64,000 nt of DNA from Streptomyces rubrogriseus (lineage in GTDB: Bacteria > Actinomycetota > Actinomycetes > Streptomycetales > Streptomycetaceae): positions 5,952,001-6,016,000 of the forward strand of contig NZ_CP116256.1 of NCBI RefSeq assembly GCF_027947575.1, read 5' to 3'. A program made the position numbers and the translations under genes. Below the pieces are notes generated by a model. It did not search any database. It saw only the letters and a program-made list of their open reading frames with translations, and was not told where the DNA came from. This document shows, piece by piece, positions 43,581 to 52,420 of the stretch (position 1 is the stretch's first letter; each line of letters opens with the position of its first letter).

Positions 43581-44971
43581 TCATCGGGCCCCCTCGGCGG
43601 CGCGGGCCAGCAGGGCGGTGGAGGAGCGGCCGTCGAGGTAGGGCAGGAGGACCGCCTGTCCGCCCCACTCCTTCAGGAGCCCGGCCTCGGGGAGGTCGGC
43701 GCCGGCGTAGTCGCCGCCCTTGACCCAGACGTCGGGGCGCAGTTCGCCCAGGAGGCGTTCGGGGGTGTCCTCGTCGAAGACGGCGACCGCGTCGACGCAG
43801 GCGAGGGCGCGCAGGACGCGGACGCGGTCGGCGAGGGGGTTGACGGGGCGGCCGCCGCCCTTGCGGCGCCGGACCGAGGCGTCGGAGTTGACGCAGACGA
43901 CCAGGCAGTCGCCGAGCCGCCGGGCGGCCTGGAGCAGGCCGACGTGTCCGGCGTGCAGCAGGTCGAAGCAGCCGCCGGCGGCGACGACCGTGCCGTGTCC
44001 GGCGCGGATCCGGGCGGCCAGGGCGCCGGGGTCGTCGGTGTCGGGGAGCGCGGCGAGCGCCCGTTCGGAGCCGGCCGGCGGCACGGCGGCCGCGCCGCCC
44101 GCGGCGACGAAGGCCGTGGCGGCGCCCACCGCGCCCTCGACGGCCTCACCCACCAGCGCGCCGTCGGCGAGCAGCCCGGCCGCGGTGGCCGCGAACCGGT
44201 CCCCCGCGCCGCAGGAGTCGCCGTGGTGGGCGGCGGGCGCGGGGACGAGGAGGGGTGTTCGCCGTAGGACAGGAGCGCGCCGCGCGAGCCGAGGGTGACC
44301 GTCACGGCGGCCACCCGCCAGTCGCGGACCAGGGCGGCGGCGTTGAGCGCGGCGGCCCGCAGCCCGCCGCCCGGGCGGCCCTCGGACGGCGCGAAGCCGT
44401 GCGCCTCCTTCTCTGCGGGCGTCACCAGGCGGGTGCCGGCAACCGGCGGTCCGCCGCGCGGGTGCGGGTCCCAGACCAGCGGCGGGCGCGCGGTGAGCAC
44501 GTCGCGCAGGGCGTCCGCCGCGCCGCGGCCGTAGTCGGAGACCAGGACGGCGCGGGCGGAACCCAGCGCGTCGCGGGCCTCGTCCGTCGCCTCGCGGACC
44601 CGGCCGCCGCCGCGGTCGAGGCGGACCACGGGGCGGTCCTGGGCGAGGACCCGGGTCTTCTCCGGCACCGTGCCGGTCAGCGGCAACGGGATCAGCTTCA
44701 GCCAGGGGGCGAGCAGTTCGCGCAGGGCGAGACCGGCCGGGTCCTCGCCCACGCCCGCGATCAGCGTGACCTCGCGGCCGTCGCGGGCGGCGAGGTACGC
44801 GGCGAGGGCTGCGCCGCCCGGGCGGATCCGCTCGGCGCACTCCTGGACGACCGGGACGGGCGCGTCCGGTGCGAGCCGGTCGGCGGTGCCGGTCAGGTCG
44901 CGGTCGAGCAGCGCGTCGCCGACCACGACCAGGGGGGTCCTGTCCGTCCTGACGGCCATCTGTCCGGTCAC
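43581..44971 (-). pseudogene. hldE: Bifunctional heptose kinase / adenylyltransferase HldE, frameshifted
   Basis: The N-terminal half is a PfkB/ribokinase-like kinase (LVVVGDALLDRDLTG, GGAALAAYLAARDGREVTLIAG, then DSCGAGDRFAATAAG). The C-terminal half is a HxGH nucleotidyltransferase matching E. coli HldE: GCFDLLHAGHVGLLQAARRLGD, VNSDASVRRRKG, RPVNPLADR, VKGGDY, DGRSSTALL. It would phosphorylate heptose-7-phosphate and form ADP-heptose. Near 44252-44264 the frame changes: LLSYGE must join TPLLVPAPAAHHGDSCGAGD, needing one extra base. The GTG start at 44971 overlaps gmhA by 4 bases (ATG 44959 is the alternative). True defect or sequence error is open. Confidence 0.85.
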
Positions 44972-45654
44972 CTCCGCTTCCGCTGCGCCGCGCGCCCAGC
45001 GCGCCCCGTACCCGCCGCGCGCTCCCTGCCCGCCGCGCGTCCCGTGCTCGCCGCGCTCCCCGCGGCCCGTGTGCCGCGCACGCCCCGCTCCAGGGCCGCG
45101 TCGAAGGCCGCGCAGATCATGTGGACGGCGACCAGGTGGATCTCCTGCACGGTGGCCGTGGACGGCGCCTCGACGCACAGGGACTCGTCGCTGCCCGCCA
45201 TGAGCGGGTTGGGGGCGCAGCCGGTGAGCGCCCACACCCGGACCCCGGCCGAGCGGGCCGCGTCGGCGGCGGAGAGCAGGTTGGCGCTGGCGCCGCTGGT
45301 GGACAGCAGCATCAGGACGTCGCCCTCGCGGCCGTGGGCGCGGACCTGGCGGGCGAACACCTCGTCGACGCCGTAGTCGTTGGCGATGGCGGTGGTGGAG
45401 GAGGTGTCGGCGTGCAGGGCGATCGCGGAGAACGGCGGACGGTCGTCGCGGTAGCGGCCGACGAGTTCGGCGGTCAGGTGCTGGGCCTGGGCGGCGCTGC
45501 CGCCGTTGCCCGCGGCGAGCAGCCGGCCGCCGCCGCCCAGTACGGCCGCGAGCCGGTCGCCCCAGCGTTGGGTGACGTGCGCGGAGGCACGGAACGCGCC
45601 GAGTGCTTCCAGGAGTTCGTCGCAGTGCCCGGCGACGGGCGGCTGCGGCGTCAC
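44968..45654 (-). CDS. gmhA: Sedoheptulose-7-phosphate isomerase GmhA
   Basis: 228 residues. A SIS-domain isomerase turning sedoheptulose 7-phosphate into D-glycero-D-manno-heptose 7-phosphate, the first step to ADP-heptose. It follows E. coli GmhA motif by motif: GNGGSAAQAQHLTAELVGRYRDDRPPFSAIAL, NDYGVDEVFARQV, REGDVLMLLSTSGASANLL and VQEIHLVAVHMI. It carries an extra ~35-residue Ala/Gly/Arg tail. The GTG at 45654 overlaps the GT4 stop (GTGA), and its own stop overlaps hldE. Confidence 0.9.
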   Translation of the reverse strand: MTPQPPVAGHCDELLEALGAFRASAHVTQRWGDRLAAVLGGGGRLLAAGNGGSAAQAQHLTAELVGRYRDDRPPFSAIALHADTSSTTAIANDYGVDEVFARQVRAHGREGDVLMLLSTSGASANLLSAADAARSAGVRVWALTGCAPNPLMAGSDESLCVEAPSTATVQEIHLVAVHMICAAFDAALERGVRGTRAAGSAASTGRAAGRERAAGTGRAGRAAQRKRR

Positions 45655-46871
45655 GACGCCACCCCTGTCGTCACCGCGTGTTCGGAGCGGGTCAGGCGGT
45701 ACACCTGTTCCGCGCCGTCGGCGACGCGCGCCCAGGTGTAGTGCCGCAGGACGCGTTCGCGGCCGTTCCTGCCGTACTGGCGGCGCAGCCGCTCGTCGGC
45801 GAGGAGTTCACGGGCCGCCTCGGCCACGGCCTCGGGGTCCTGCGGGGCGACCAGGCGGCCGGTGATGCCGTCGGCGACGGAGTCGCGGTGGCCGCCGACG
45901 TCGGTGGCGAGGACGGACACGCCGCACGCCATGGCCTCCAGCGGCACGATGCCGAACGGCTCGTACACCGGGGTGCACAGCACCAGGTCGGAGCTGCGGA
46001 GCAGGGCGGGCATGTCGTCCGGGTCGACCGCGCCGAGCAGCCGGACCCGGTCGGCGACGCCGGCCCGGCGGGCGATGCCGGTCAGGCGCCGGGCCTCGGG
46101 GTCGGCCTCCAGGGCACCGGCCGGCGGGCCGCCGGCGATGAGGAGTTCGGCGTCGGGGATGTGGGCCAGGGCGCGGACGGCCTGGTCGTAGCCCTTGCGG
46201 GGGACGAGTCGTCCGCAGGCCAGCAGCCGGTGCCGCAGGCGTCGTTCGGGGGTGCGGCCGGTGTCGGCGGCGGGGTGGAAGTGCTCGGCGTCCACGCCAC
46301 AGGGCACGACGGAGACCTGCCGGGTCGGGACGCCCATGTCGCCGAGTTCGACGACCTCGTCGGTGCAGGTGGCCAGGACCCGTTCGCAGGTCCGGCCGAG
46401 CTGCCGTTCGATGCCGATGCGCTCGTAGGGGCTGGTGTCGCGCATGCCCTGGTGGCGGCGCTTGACGGTGCCGAGGGCGTGGAAGGTCTGGACGAGGGGG
46501 ACGCCGTGCGGGGCCGCGCCGATCTGCGCGGCCATGCCGGACATCCAGAAGTGGGCGTGCACCACGTCGGGTCTTTCCCGGGCCCAGGCGCGGGCCAGGT
46601 GGGCGCCGAAGGCGGGCATGTGGGGGAAGAGTTCGTCCTTGGGGACGGACACGGGTGGCCCGGCCGGCACGTGCTCCACGACCGTGCCGCCGGGCAGGGG
46701 CACCCGGGCGGGCAGGTCGGTGGCGTCCCGGCGGGTGTAGACCGTGACGTCGTGGCCGCGTCCCGCCAGCTCCTCGGCGAGACGGGCCACGTAGACGTTC
46801 TGTCCACCGGCGTCGACGCCGCCGAGCGCGGCGAGCGGGCTCGCGTGCTCGGACACCATGGCGATCCTCAT
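45651..46871 (-). CDS. Family 4 glycosyltransferase
   Basis: 406 residues, GT-B fold. The N terminus MRIAMVSEHASPLAALGGVDAGGQNVYVARLA is that of the MshA/sucrose-phosphate-synthase branch; HAHFWMSG, GVDAEHFHP, LLACGRLVPRKGYDQAVRAL and the retaining-enzyme motif PVYEPFGIVPLEAMACG (E-x7-E) follow. Donor may be UDP- or ADP-linked. Overlaps both neighbours by 4 bases. Since the window has other glycan genes only, a role in mycothiol is not suggested. Confidence 0.9.
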   Translation of the reverse strand: MRIAMVSEHASPLAALGGVDAGGQNVYVARLAEELAGRGHDVTVYTRRDATDLPARVPLPGGTVVEHVPAGPPVSVPKDELFPHMPAFGAHLARAWARERPDVVHAHFWMSGMAAQIGAAPHGVPLVQTFHALGTVKRRHQGMRDTSPYERIGIERQLGRTCERVLATCTDEVVELGDMGVPTRQVSVVPCGVDAEHFHPAADTGRTPERRLRHRLLACGRLVPRKGYDQAVRALAHIPDAELLIAGGPPAGALEADPEARRLTGIARRAGVADRVRLLGAVDPDDMPALLRSSDLVLCTPVYEPFGIVPLEAMACGVSVLATDVGGHRDSVADGITGRLVAPQDPEAVAEAARELLADERLRRQYGRNGRERVLRHYTWARVADGAEQVYRLTRSEHAVTTGVAS

Positions 46872-47818
46872 CGGGTCACCTCCTTGAGCAGCCGCTCCCA
46901 GTCGTCCAGGAAGCGGGGCAGCCCGTAGTGGGCCAGGGCCGCCGCACGGGCCGCCTCGCCGACCGCCCGCGCGTGCGGCGGGTCGGCGAGGAAGTCGCGT
47001 ACGGCGTCGGTCAGTACGTCGATACGGTTGGAGACCACCCCGGCGCCGGGCGGCACGGCCTCGGTGACCTCGGTGGTGGCCAGGGCGACCACGGGCATGC
47101 CCAGGTGCATGGCCTCCAGCAGGGACAGGCCGAGGGAGGTCCAGCGGACGGGGTGGACGTAGACGCGGCGGCGGGCCAGTTCGGTGTGCAGCTCGCTCTG
47201 CGGGACGTCCTGGGTGCGGCAGCGGCCGGGGTCGACGCCGAGGTGTTCGGCGAGGCCTTCGGTGCGCATGCCGAACACGTCGAGCGGCGCGGCCCGGGAG
47301 AAGACGGGAAGCAGGTCGGTCCCGGTCGTGCGGCCGCGCCTGATCGGCTCGTTGACGACGACGGCGGCGCGGTCCAGCTCGCCGGTCCAGCGGTGGCCGG
47401 GGTCGACGATGCCGTGCTCGACGACGGTGGTCGGGGTGGCACCCGCGTCCCACATCAGCCGGTTGAAGTGGGTGACGTGGACGAGTGTGACGCCCGGGAC
47501 GTCCGCGGCCGGGTGGCGGGTGTGGGGCACGTCGCCGTCGGGGGCGTTGTGCTCCAGGTAGACCAGCGGCGGGCGGCGGCCCAGCCAGCGGTCGACCAGG
47601 GCGAGTTCGTGCGGGCGCTGGAGGATCACGAGGTCGATGTCCTCGTCCCGCAGCCGCTCCGGCGGTACTTCGACGACGGAGTCGGGCCAGTCCCAGGTGC
47701 GGGCGCGGCCGAGGCCGTCGGGACCGCGGTCGGGGGTGACGGGGACCAGGTAGGTGTGCGGGCCCTGCACGAAGGCCGTGGTCCACGACCCGTGCACGTG
47801 CCACATGAGGATCCTCAT
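46868..47818 (-). CDS. GT-B (family 4-like) glycosyltransferase
   Basis: 316 residues. MRILMWHVHGSWTTAFVQGPHTYLVPV opens a Rossmann half, VILQRPHELALVDRWLGRRPPLVYLEHNAPDG follows, and the donor half has RWTSLGLSLLEAMHLGMPVVALATTEV in place of the E-x7-E motif. Shorter than usual GT4 proteins. The same protein start is found in actinobacterial glycan clusters. Overlaps both neighbours by 4 bases. Confidence 0.85.
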   Translation of the reverse strand: MRILMWHVHGSWTTAFVQGPHTYLVPVTPDRGPDGLGRARTWDWPDSVVEVPPERLRDEDIDLVILQRPHELALVDRWLGRRPPLVYLEHNAPDGDVPHTRHPAADVPGVTLVHVTHFNRLMWDAGATPTTVVEHGIVDPGHRWTGELDRAAVVVNEPIRRGRTTGTDLLPVFSRAAPLDVFGMRTEGLAEHLGVDPGRCRTQDVPQSELHTELARRRVYVHPVRWTSLGLSLLEAMHLGMPVVALATTEVTEAVPPGAGVVSNRIDVLTDAVRDFLADPPHARAVGEAARAAALAHYGLPRFLDDWERLLKEVTR

Positions 47819-48821
47819 GTCTCCCCCATCGGTTGCGCGACGGCGATCAGCTTCTCGACGGCGGCGGCCACGTCGGTGGCGGTGACGGTGTTCAGGCAGG
47901 GATGCCCGGGGACGGGGCAGTCCCGGGCCCTGCTGTCGGCGCAGGGCGCGTCCTGGTCGCCCAGCAGGACGTAGGGGACGCCGTACGGGCGCCAGCGCTC
48001 GGCGGGTACGACGGGGGCGAACAGGGAGACGACGGGGGTGCCGACGGCGGCGGCGAGGTGGGCGGGCGCGGTGTTGCCGGTGACGACGGCGGCGGCGCCC
48101 GCGAGGACGCCGGCCAGGGTGGGGGCGTCGGTGCGGCCGCCGAGGTCGGTGCCGTGGGCGCCGGCGACGTGCGCGGTGAGGCCGCGCTCGCCGAGGCCGC
48201 CGGTGACCAGTACGCGGTGTCCGGCGGCGGCGAGTTCGCGTACGGCCTCGGCGGCGCGCCCGGGACTCCAGGCGCGGGCCGGGACGCTGGCGCCGGGGTG
48301 CAGGACGACGTAGGGGCCGGGACCGGTGAGGGCGTCGGCGCGCGGCGGGTGCGCACGCGCAGCCGTCCGTCGTCGGGCGCGGGGAACCCGGCCGCCTCGG
48401 CGAGGTCGAGCGCGGCCTCGGCCTCGTGGGCGTGCGGGGCGCGGTGGTGGCGCAGGTCGAGGAGGGAGCCCGGGTAGTCCTCGCTGTCGGCGGCGATGTA
48501 CCGGACACCGGCCAGGCGCAGCACCAGGGCGGTGGGCAGCGGGGACTGGTGGAAGGAGGTGAGGATCAGCGCGGTGTCGGCGTCGACGCGTTCCACGAGC
48601 GCGTCGATGTCCGCGCGGCTGACGTCGGGCGGCTCGAACCCGCCCCAGGGCGCCTCCCACACGAGCACCTCGTCGACGCCGGGCAGCAGCCGGGCGGCGG
48701 GCGCGCCGCGGGACCCGCACACCATGGTCACGTGGTCGGCCCGCGCGGCGACGGCGCGCACGGCGGGCCCGGCGAGCAGCACGTCGCCGAAACTGTCGAG
48801 CCGGGTGACGACAGCCTTCAC
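47815..48821 (-). pseudogene. Second family 9 glycosyltransferase, frameshifted
   Basis: The N-terminal part (MKAVVTRLDSFGDVLLAGPAVRAVA, then GVDEVLVWEAPWGGFEPP, LILTSFHQSPLPTALVLRLAGV) is GT9. Around 48341-48354, after GRLRVR, the frame must step back one base to continue as RADALTGPGPYVVLHPGASVPARAW, GNTAPAHLAAAVGTPVVSLFAPVVPAERW and ALHP-like CNTVTATDVAAAVEKL, down to the stop at 47815. One C lost from an ACCCC run on the coding strand would explain it. If intact it would be an ADP-heptose-type transferase of about 335 residues. Start overlaps gmhB by 4 bases. Confidence 0.85.
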
Positions 48822-49633
48822 GACGACCTCCTGCGTCTGTCACCGACGCCCGGCCCGCGTACCGACCCGGCATCCGGTACGGCACGCGTACGGACCGGCT
48901 CGGCGGTGTCCGCGGGGGGCGGCCGGTGGGCGGCGTCACCGGGGCGGAAGACGCCCGGTCCGGGAGCCGTGGCGAACGGGGTCCCCGCGGGGCCGGAACG
49001 GTCGTCGTCCCGGGCGGCGGCGGTCCCCGGACCGGTGCTCGCCGGGCCCGTCCCGTACGCCGCCTCGATGGGCCGCTCGTCGGCCGTCACCCGGCCCCTG
49101 GGCGGGCCGCTGACGAGGGCCCGTACGGCGGTGAGGAGGTCGGGGGCGACGTGGGCCGCGGCGGCCGTCTCCGCCGGGCGGGTGCGGTCGTTGGGGACGA
49201 GGATGCCGTGGGCGCCGGCGCGTTCGGCGGCCTCGGTGTCGGCGCCGATGTCGCCGATGACGACGCAGGCGGCGGGGGCGGCACAGACGCGGCCCGCCGC
49301 CCACAGGATCAGGCCGGGCTGCGGCTTGCGGCAGTGGCAGCCGTCGTCGGGGCCGTGCGGGCAGACGGCCCAGACGTCGAAGGGGCCGATCAGGTCGTCG
49401 ACGCGGCGGTTGACCCGCCGGACGTCGGCGTCGCTGATCAGGCCGCGGGCCACGCCGGACTGGTTGGTGACGACGCCGACGCGGATGCCGTGTGCGCGCA
49501 GCAGTGCCACCGCCTCGCGGGCGCCCTCGACCGGACGGACCCGCTCCGGGTCGCCGTTGTAGGGGACGTCGTGGACGAGGGTGCCGTCGCGGTCGAAGAG
49601 GACCGCCTTGACCGGGTTGTCGGCGGGGGTCAT
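48818..49633 (-). CDS. gmhB: D-glycero-D-manno-heptose 1,7-bisphosphate phosphatase GmhB
   Basis: 271 residues. HAD phosphatase of the histidinol-phosphatase/GmhB branch: VLFDRDGTLV with nucleophile Asp14 and Asp16, TNQSGVARG, the zinc loop Cys91-His93 and Cys99-Cys101 (CPHGPDDGCHCRKPQPG) and IGDIGADTEAA. It removes the C7 phosphate so HldE can add ADP. The catalytic part ends near residue 180; the last ~90 residues are Pro/Ala/Arg/Thr-rich low complexity, not found in E. coli GmhB. The ATG overlaps the upstream GT2 gene by 4 bases. Confidence 0.9.
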   Translation of the reverse strand: MTPADNPVKAVLFDRDGTLVHDVPYNGDPERVRPVEGAREAVALLRAHGIRVGVVTNQSGVARGLISDADVRRVNRRVDDLIGPFDVWAVCPHGPDDGCHCRKPQPGLILWAAGRVCAAPAACVVIGDIGADTEAAERAGAHGILVPNDRTRPAETAAAAHVAPDLLTAVRALVSGPPRGRVTADERPIEAAYGTGPASTGPGTAAARDDDRSGPAGTPFATAPGPGVFRPGDAAHRPPPADTAEPVRTRAVPDAGSVRGPGVGDRRRRSS

Positions 49634-50663
49634 GCGGCCACCTCCCGCCACGCGGGGGCACCGCGGTGGCGCCAGAGTCCGCTGAGCCGGTGCCAGGTCG
49701 CGGCCGGCGGAATGAGCACGCTGGTGATCAGCATGGTCGTGATCTCGTGCGGGGTGCGCGGTCCGGGCCCGATGCGGGCCCAGGCGAACTCGGCGGTGCC
49801 CGCGGCCCAGCCGGCCCCGGCGAGGGCGGCGGCCCGGGGCGTCCGGCCGCCGCGAGGACGAGGGCGGCGGTTCCGGCGGCGGTGATCGCCGCGTGCCGCC
49901 GGATCCGGCCCCGGGGCGCGACCGCCTTGGCCCACCAGTCGGGGCCGTGCAGCCGCCGCATCAGGGCGTCGTCGGCGTTGCCGCGCTGCTGCTTCAGGGA
50001 GACCCAGCGTGCGGCGGGGCGTACGGGGTGGCGGGTGGTGCGGCGGCCGCGCCGGATGCGCCAGCCCGCGTCGAGGACGCGCAGCGCGAGGTCGGCGTCC
50101 TCGCGGAAGGCGCGGGTGAAGCGTTCGTCGAAGCCGCCGACCTGTTTGAGCACGTCGGTGCGGTAGGCCATGTCGGCGGTGATCCACCGGGCCTGCGCGA
50201 GACCGGCGGTGCCGCGCTCCCAGTCGGTGGGGCGGCGCTCCCCCGGCAGCGGTACGGCGATCACGCCCTGCACGGCGCCGGTGTCGGGGGCCGCCTCGGC
50301 GAGGTCCTGGAGCAGCTGGTCGCACCAGTGCGGGCCGACCTGGACGTCGTCGTCGAGGAAGGCGGTCCAGGGCGAAGCGACCGCGCGGGCGCCGGTGTTG
50401 CGGGCGGCGGCGGGCCCGCGGCCCCCGCTGCGCAGCACCACCGTGCGTTCGCGCAGGTCGCCCAGGACGGTCAGGGCGTGTTCCAGCGCGTCCGGGTCGG
50501 CGTCGGGGTCGGGCCGGTCGTCGACCAGGACGATCTCGTCGGGGTCGGGTCCGTGCGCGGCGACCAGCGCGGCCAGGCAGTCGGCCAGCGTGTCGCGCAC
50601 GAGGGTGGGGACGACGACGGCGTAGCCGGTGCGGGGGCCGCCGGTTCCGGGGGCGGTGCTCAT
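49630..50663 (-). pseudogene. Family 2 glycosyltransferase, frameshifted near C terminus
   Basis: GT-A domain: YAVVVPTLVRDTLADCLAAL, IVLVDDRPDPDAD, the DxD in FLDDDVQVGPHW, GGFDERFTRAFREDADLALRV with acceptor-side acids, and HPVRPAARWVSLKQQRGNADDALM. After GTAALVLAAAG, at about 49841-49850, the coding sense passes to another frame (RTPRAAALAGAGWAAG, ARIGPGPRTPHEITTMLITSVLIPPAATWHRLSG) which ends at 49630 and overlaps gmhB. One lost C in GCCCGG explains it. Without the correction the catalytic part is complete but the last ~70 residues, with a hydrophobic helix, are replaced. Confidence 0.85.
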
Positions 50664-52300
50664 GCGAACGCCCGTCCCCGGCGCACCGCGAAGGGGCCGA
50701 TGGCCAGCAGGTCGACGGGTGCCGAACCGAAGCACTCCAGGGCGTCGCGAGGGTCGTCGACCATCGGCCGCCCGGCGGTGTTGAGGCTGGTGTTGACGAC
50801 GACCGGCAGCCCGGTGCGCCGTTCGAAGGCGGCCAGCATCCGCGCGACGAGCGGCTCGCGGCGCTCCTCGACGGTCTGAATGCGGGCGGTGCCGTCCACG
50901 TGGACGACGGCCGGGATGCGGTCGCGCCAGGCGGGGGCGACGTCGTGCACGAAGAGCATGTACGGGCTGGGGACCGGCCCGCTGAAGATGTCGGCGGCCC
51001 GGTCGGCGAGCACCATCGGCGCGACGGGGCGGAACTCCTCACGTCCCTTGACGTGGTTGAGGCGTTCGAGGTTCTCCGACCGGCCGGGGTGGGCCATCAG
51101 GGAGCGGTGCCCGAGGGCGCGCGGCCCGAACTCGCTGCGGCCCTGGAACCAGGCGACGACGCCGTCCCGGGCCAGCTCCTCGGCGACGGTCTCGGCGATG
51201 TCGTCCGGCTCCTCGTAGGGGATCGCTGCCGTCTCCAGCCAGGCGCGGATCTCCTCGTCGCTCCAGCCGCGCCCGAGGTCGGCGCCGGGCATCGGTTCGG
51301 GCGCGGCGCCCTCCTGGGCGGCGGCCACGTGCAGGGCGCCGCCGAGGGCGGTGCCGGCGTCGCCGGCGGCGGGCTGCACCCACACGTGCCGGTACGGGCC
51401 GCGCGCGGCGATCTTCGAGTTGGCGACGCAGTTCAGCGCCACGCCGCCGGCCATGGTCAGGGCCTCGCCCCCGGCCTCGCCGTGCAGCCAGTGGACGAGT
51501 TCGAGGAGCAGTTCCTCGAGGACGGCCTGGGTGCTCGCGGCCAGGTCGGCGTGGTCCTTCGTCCAGTCCTCGGCCTTGGCGCGCGGCGGGGCGAGGGCCG
51601 CCCAGTCGACGCCGTTCGCGCGGAAGCCGCCGTCGCCGGTGGCGTGGATGTGCTCACGGAGCCGGTCGCGGTGGCGGGGGGTGCCGTAGGAGGCGAGGGC
51701 CATCACCTTGTACTCGTCGCTGCTGCGCAGGAAGCCGAGGTGCTCGGTCAGTTCCTCGTAGACCAGGCCGAGCGAGTGCGGCAGCGCCTGGGTGGCGAGG
51801 ACGTCGAGCTTGCCGTCGCGGTAGCGGCCGGCCAGGTGGGAGGCGGACTCGCCGCGGCCGTCGAGGACGAGGACGTCGTTGTCGGGGTGCGGCGAGGCCG
51901 GTCCGGCGGAGGCGGCGTGCGCCACGTGGTGCGGGACGAAGACGACCCGGTCGGGGTCGAGCCCGGGCAGCGCGTCGGCGAGGAACTCGGGGGCCCGGCG
52001 GGCGTACTCGAGCCGCAGCGGGTCCCAGGGGTCGTCCAGGCCCATGTCGCGGGCGGGCCGGGCGAGTTTGGGGTCGAAGGAGTAGGCGACGGCGTCCAGT
52101 TCTCCCGGCCGCACCCCGGCGTGCTCCAGGCACCACCGCGCGGACAGCTCCGGGACCTCCCACGCGGAGAAGGGCACCGGGCGCTTGCCGTGCTTGCGCC
52201 GGCTGAACCGCTCTTCCTCGGCGGCCGCGACGGTCCGGCCGTCGACGACGAGCGCGGCGGCCGGGTCGTGGAACAGGGCGTTGATACCAAGGATGCGCAT
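50660..52300 (-). CDS. Carbamoyltransferase (NodU/CmcH family)
   Basis: 546 residues. It moves a carbamoyl group from carbamoyl phosphate to a hydroxyl via carbamoyl-AMP. The N-terminal Kae1-like domain shows GINALFHDPAAALV and the metal His in VPHHVAHAASA (His124, His128), then LDGRGESAS and AGGVALNCVANSKI. The C-terminal domain has GRSEFGPRALGHRSLMAHP and NTSLNTAGRPMVDDP. In NodU and septacidin- or bleomycin-type pathways the acceptor is a sugar, so a carbamoylated glycan or heptose is suggested here. It overlaps the GT2 gene by 4 bases. Confidence 0.93.
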   Translation of the reverse strand: MRILGINALFHDPAAALVVDGRTVAAAEEERFSRRKHGKRPVPFSAWEVPELSARWCLEHAGVRPGELDAVAYSFDPKLARPARDMGLDDPWDPLRLEYARRAPEFLADALPGLDPDRVVFVPHHVAHAASAGPASPHPDNDVLVLDGRGESASHLAGRYRDGKLDVLATQALPHSLGLVYEELTEHLGFLRSSDEYKVMALASYGTPRHRDRLREHIHATGDGGFRANGVDWAALAPPRAKAEDWTKDHADLAASTQAVLEELLLELVHWLHGEAGGEALTMAGGVALNCVANSKIAARGPYRHVWVQPAAGDAGTALGGALHVAAAQEGAAPEPMPGADLGRGWSDEEIRAWLETAAIPYEEPDDIAETVAEELARDGVVAWFQGRSEFGPRALGHRSLMAHPGRSENLERLNHVKGREEFRPVAPMVLADRAADIFSGPVPSPYMLFVHDVAPAWRDRIPAVVHVDGTARIQTVEERREPLVARMLAAFERRTGLPVVVNTSLNTAGRPMVDDPRDALECFGSAPVDLLAIGPFAVRRGRAFA

Positions 52301-52420
52301 GGGGCGGGCTCCTCTCTCGGCGTCGCGGGTGCCGCGGGGCGGTTGCCTCAAACACTTGGAGACAGGTCACTTCCGGAGAAAAGCGGATGTATCACCGTAA
52401 GTGATCGTCTTGGGCCTGCG

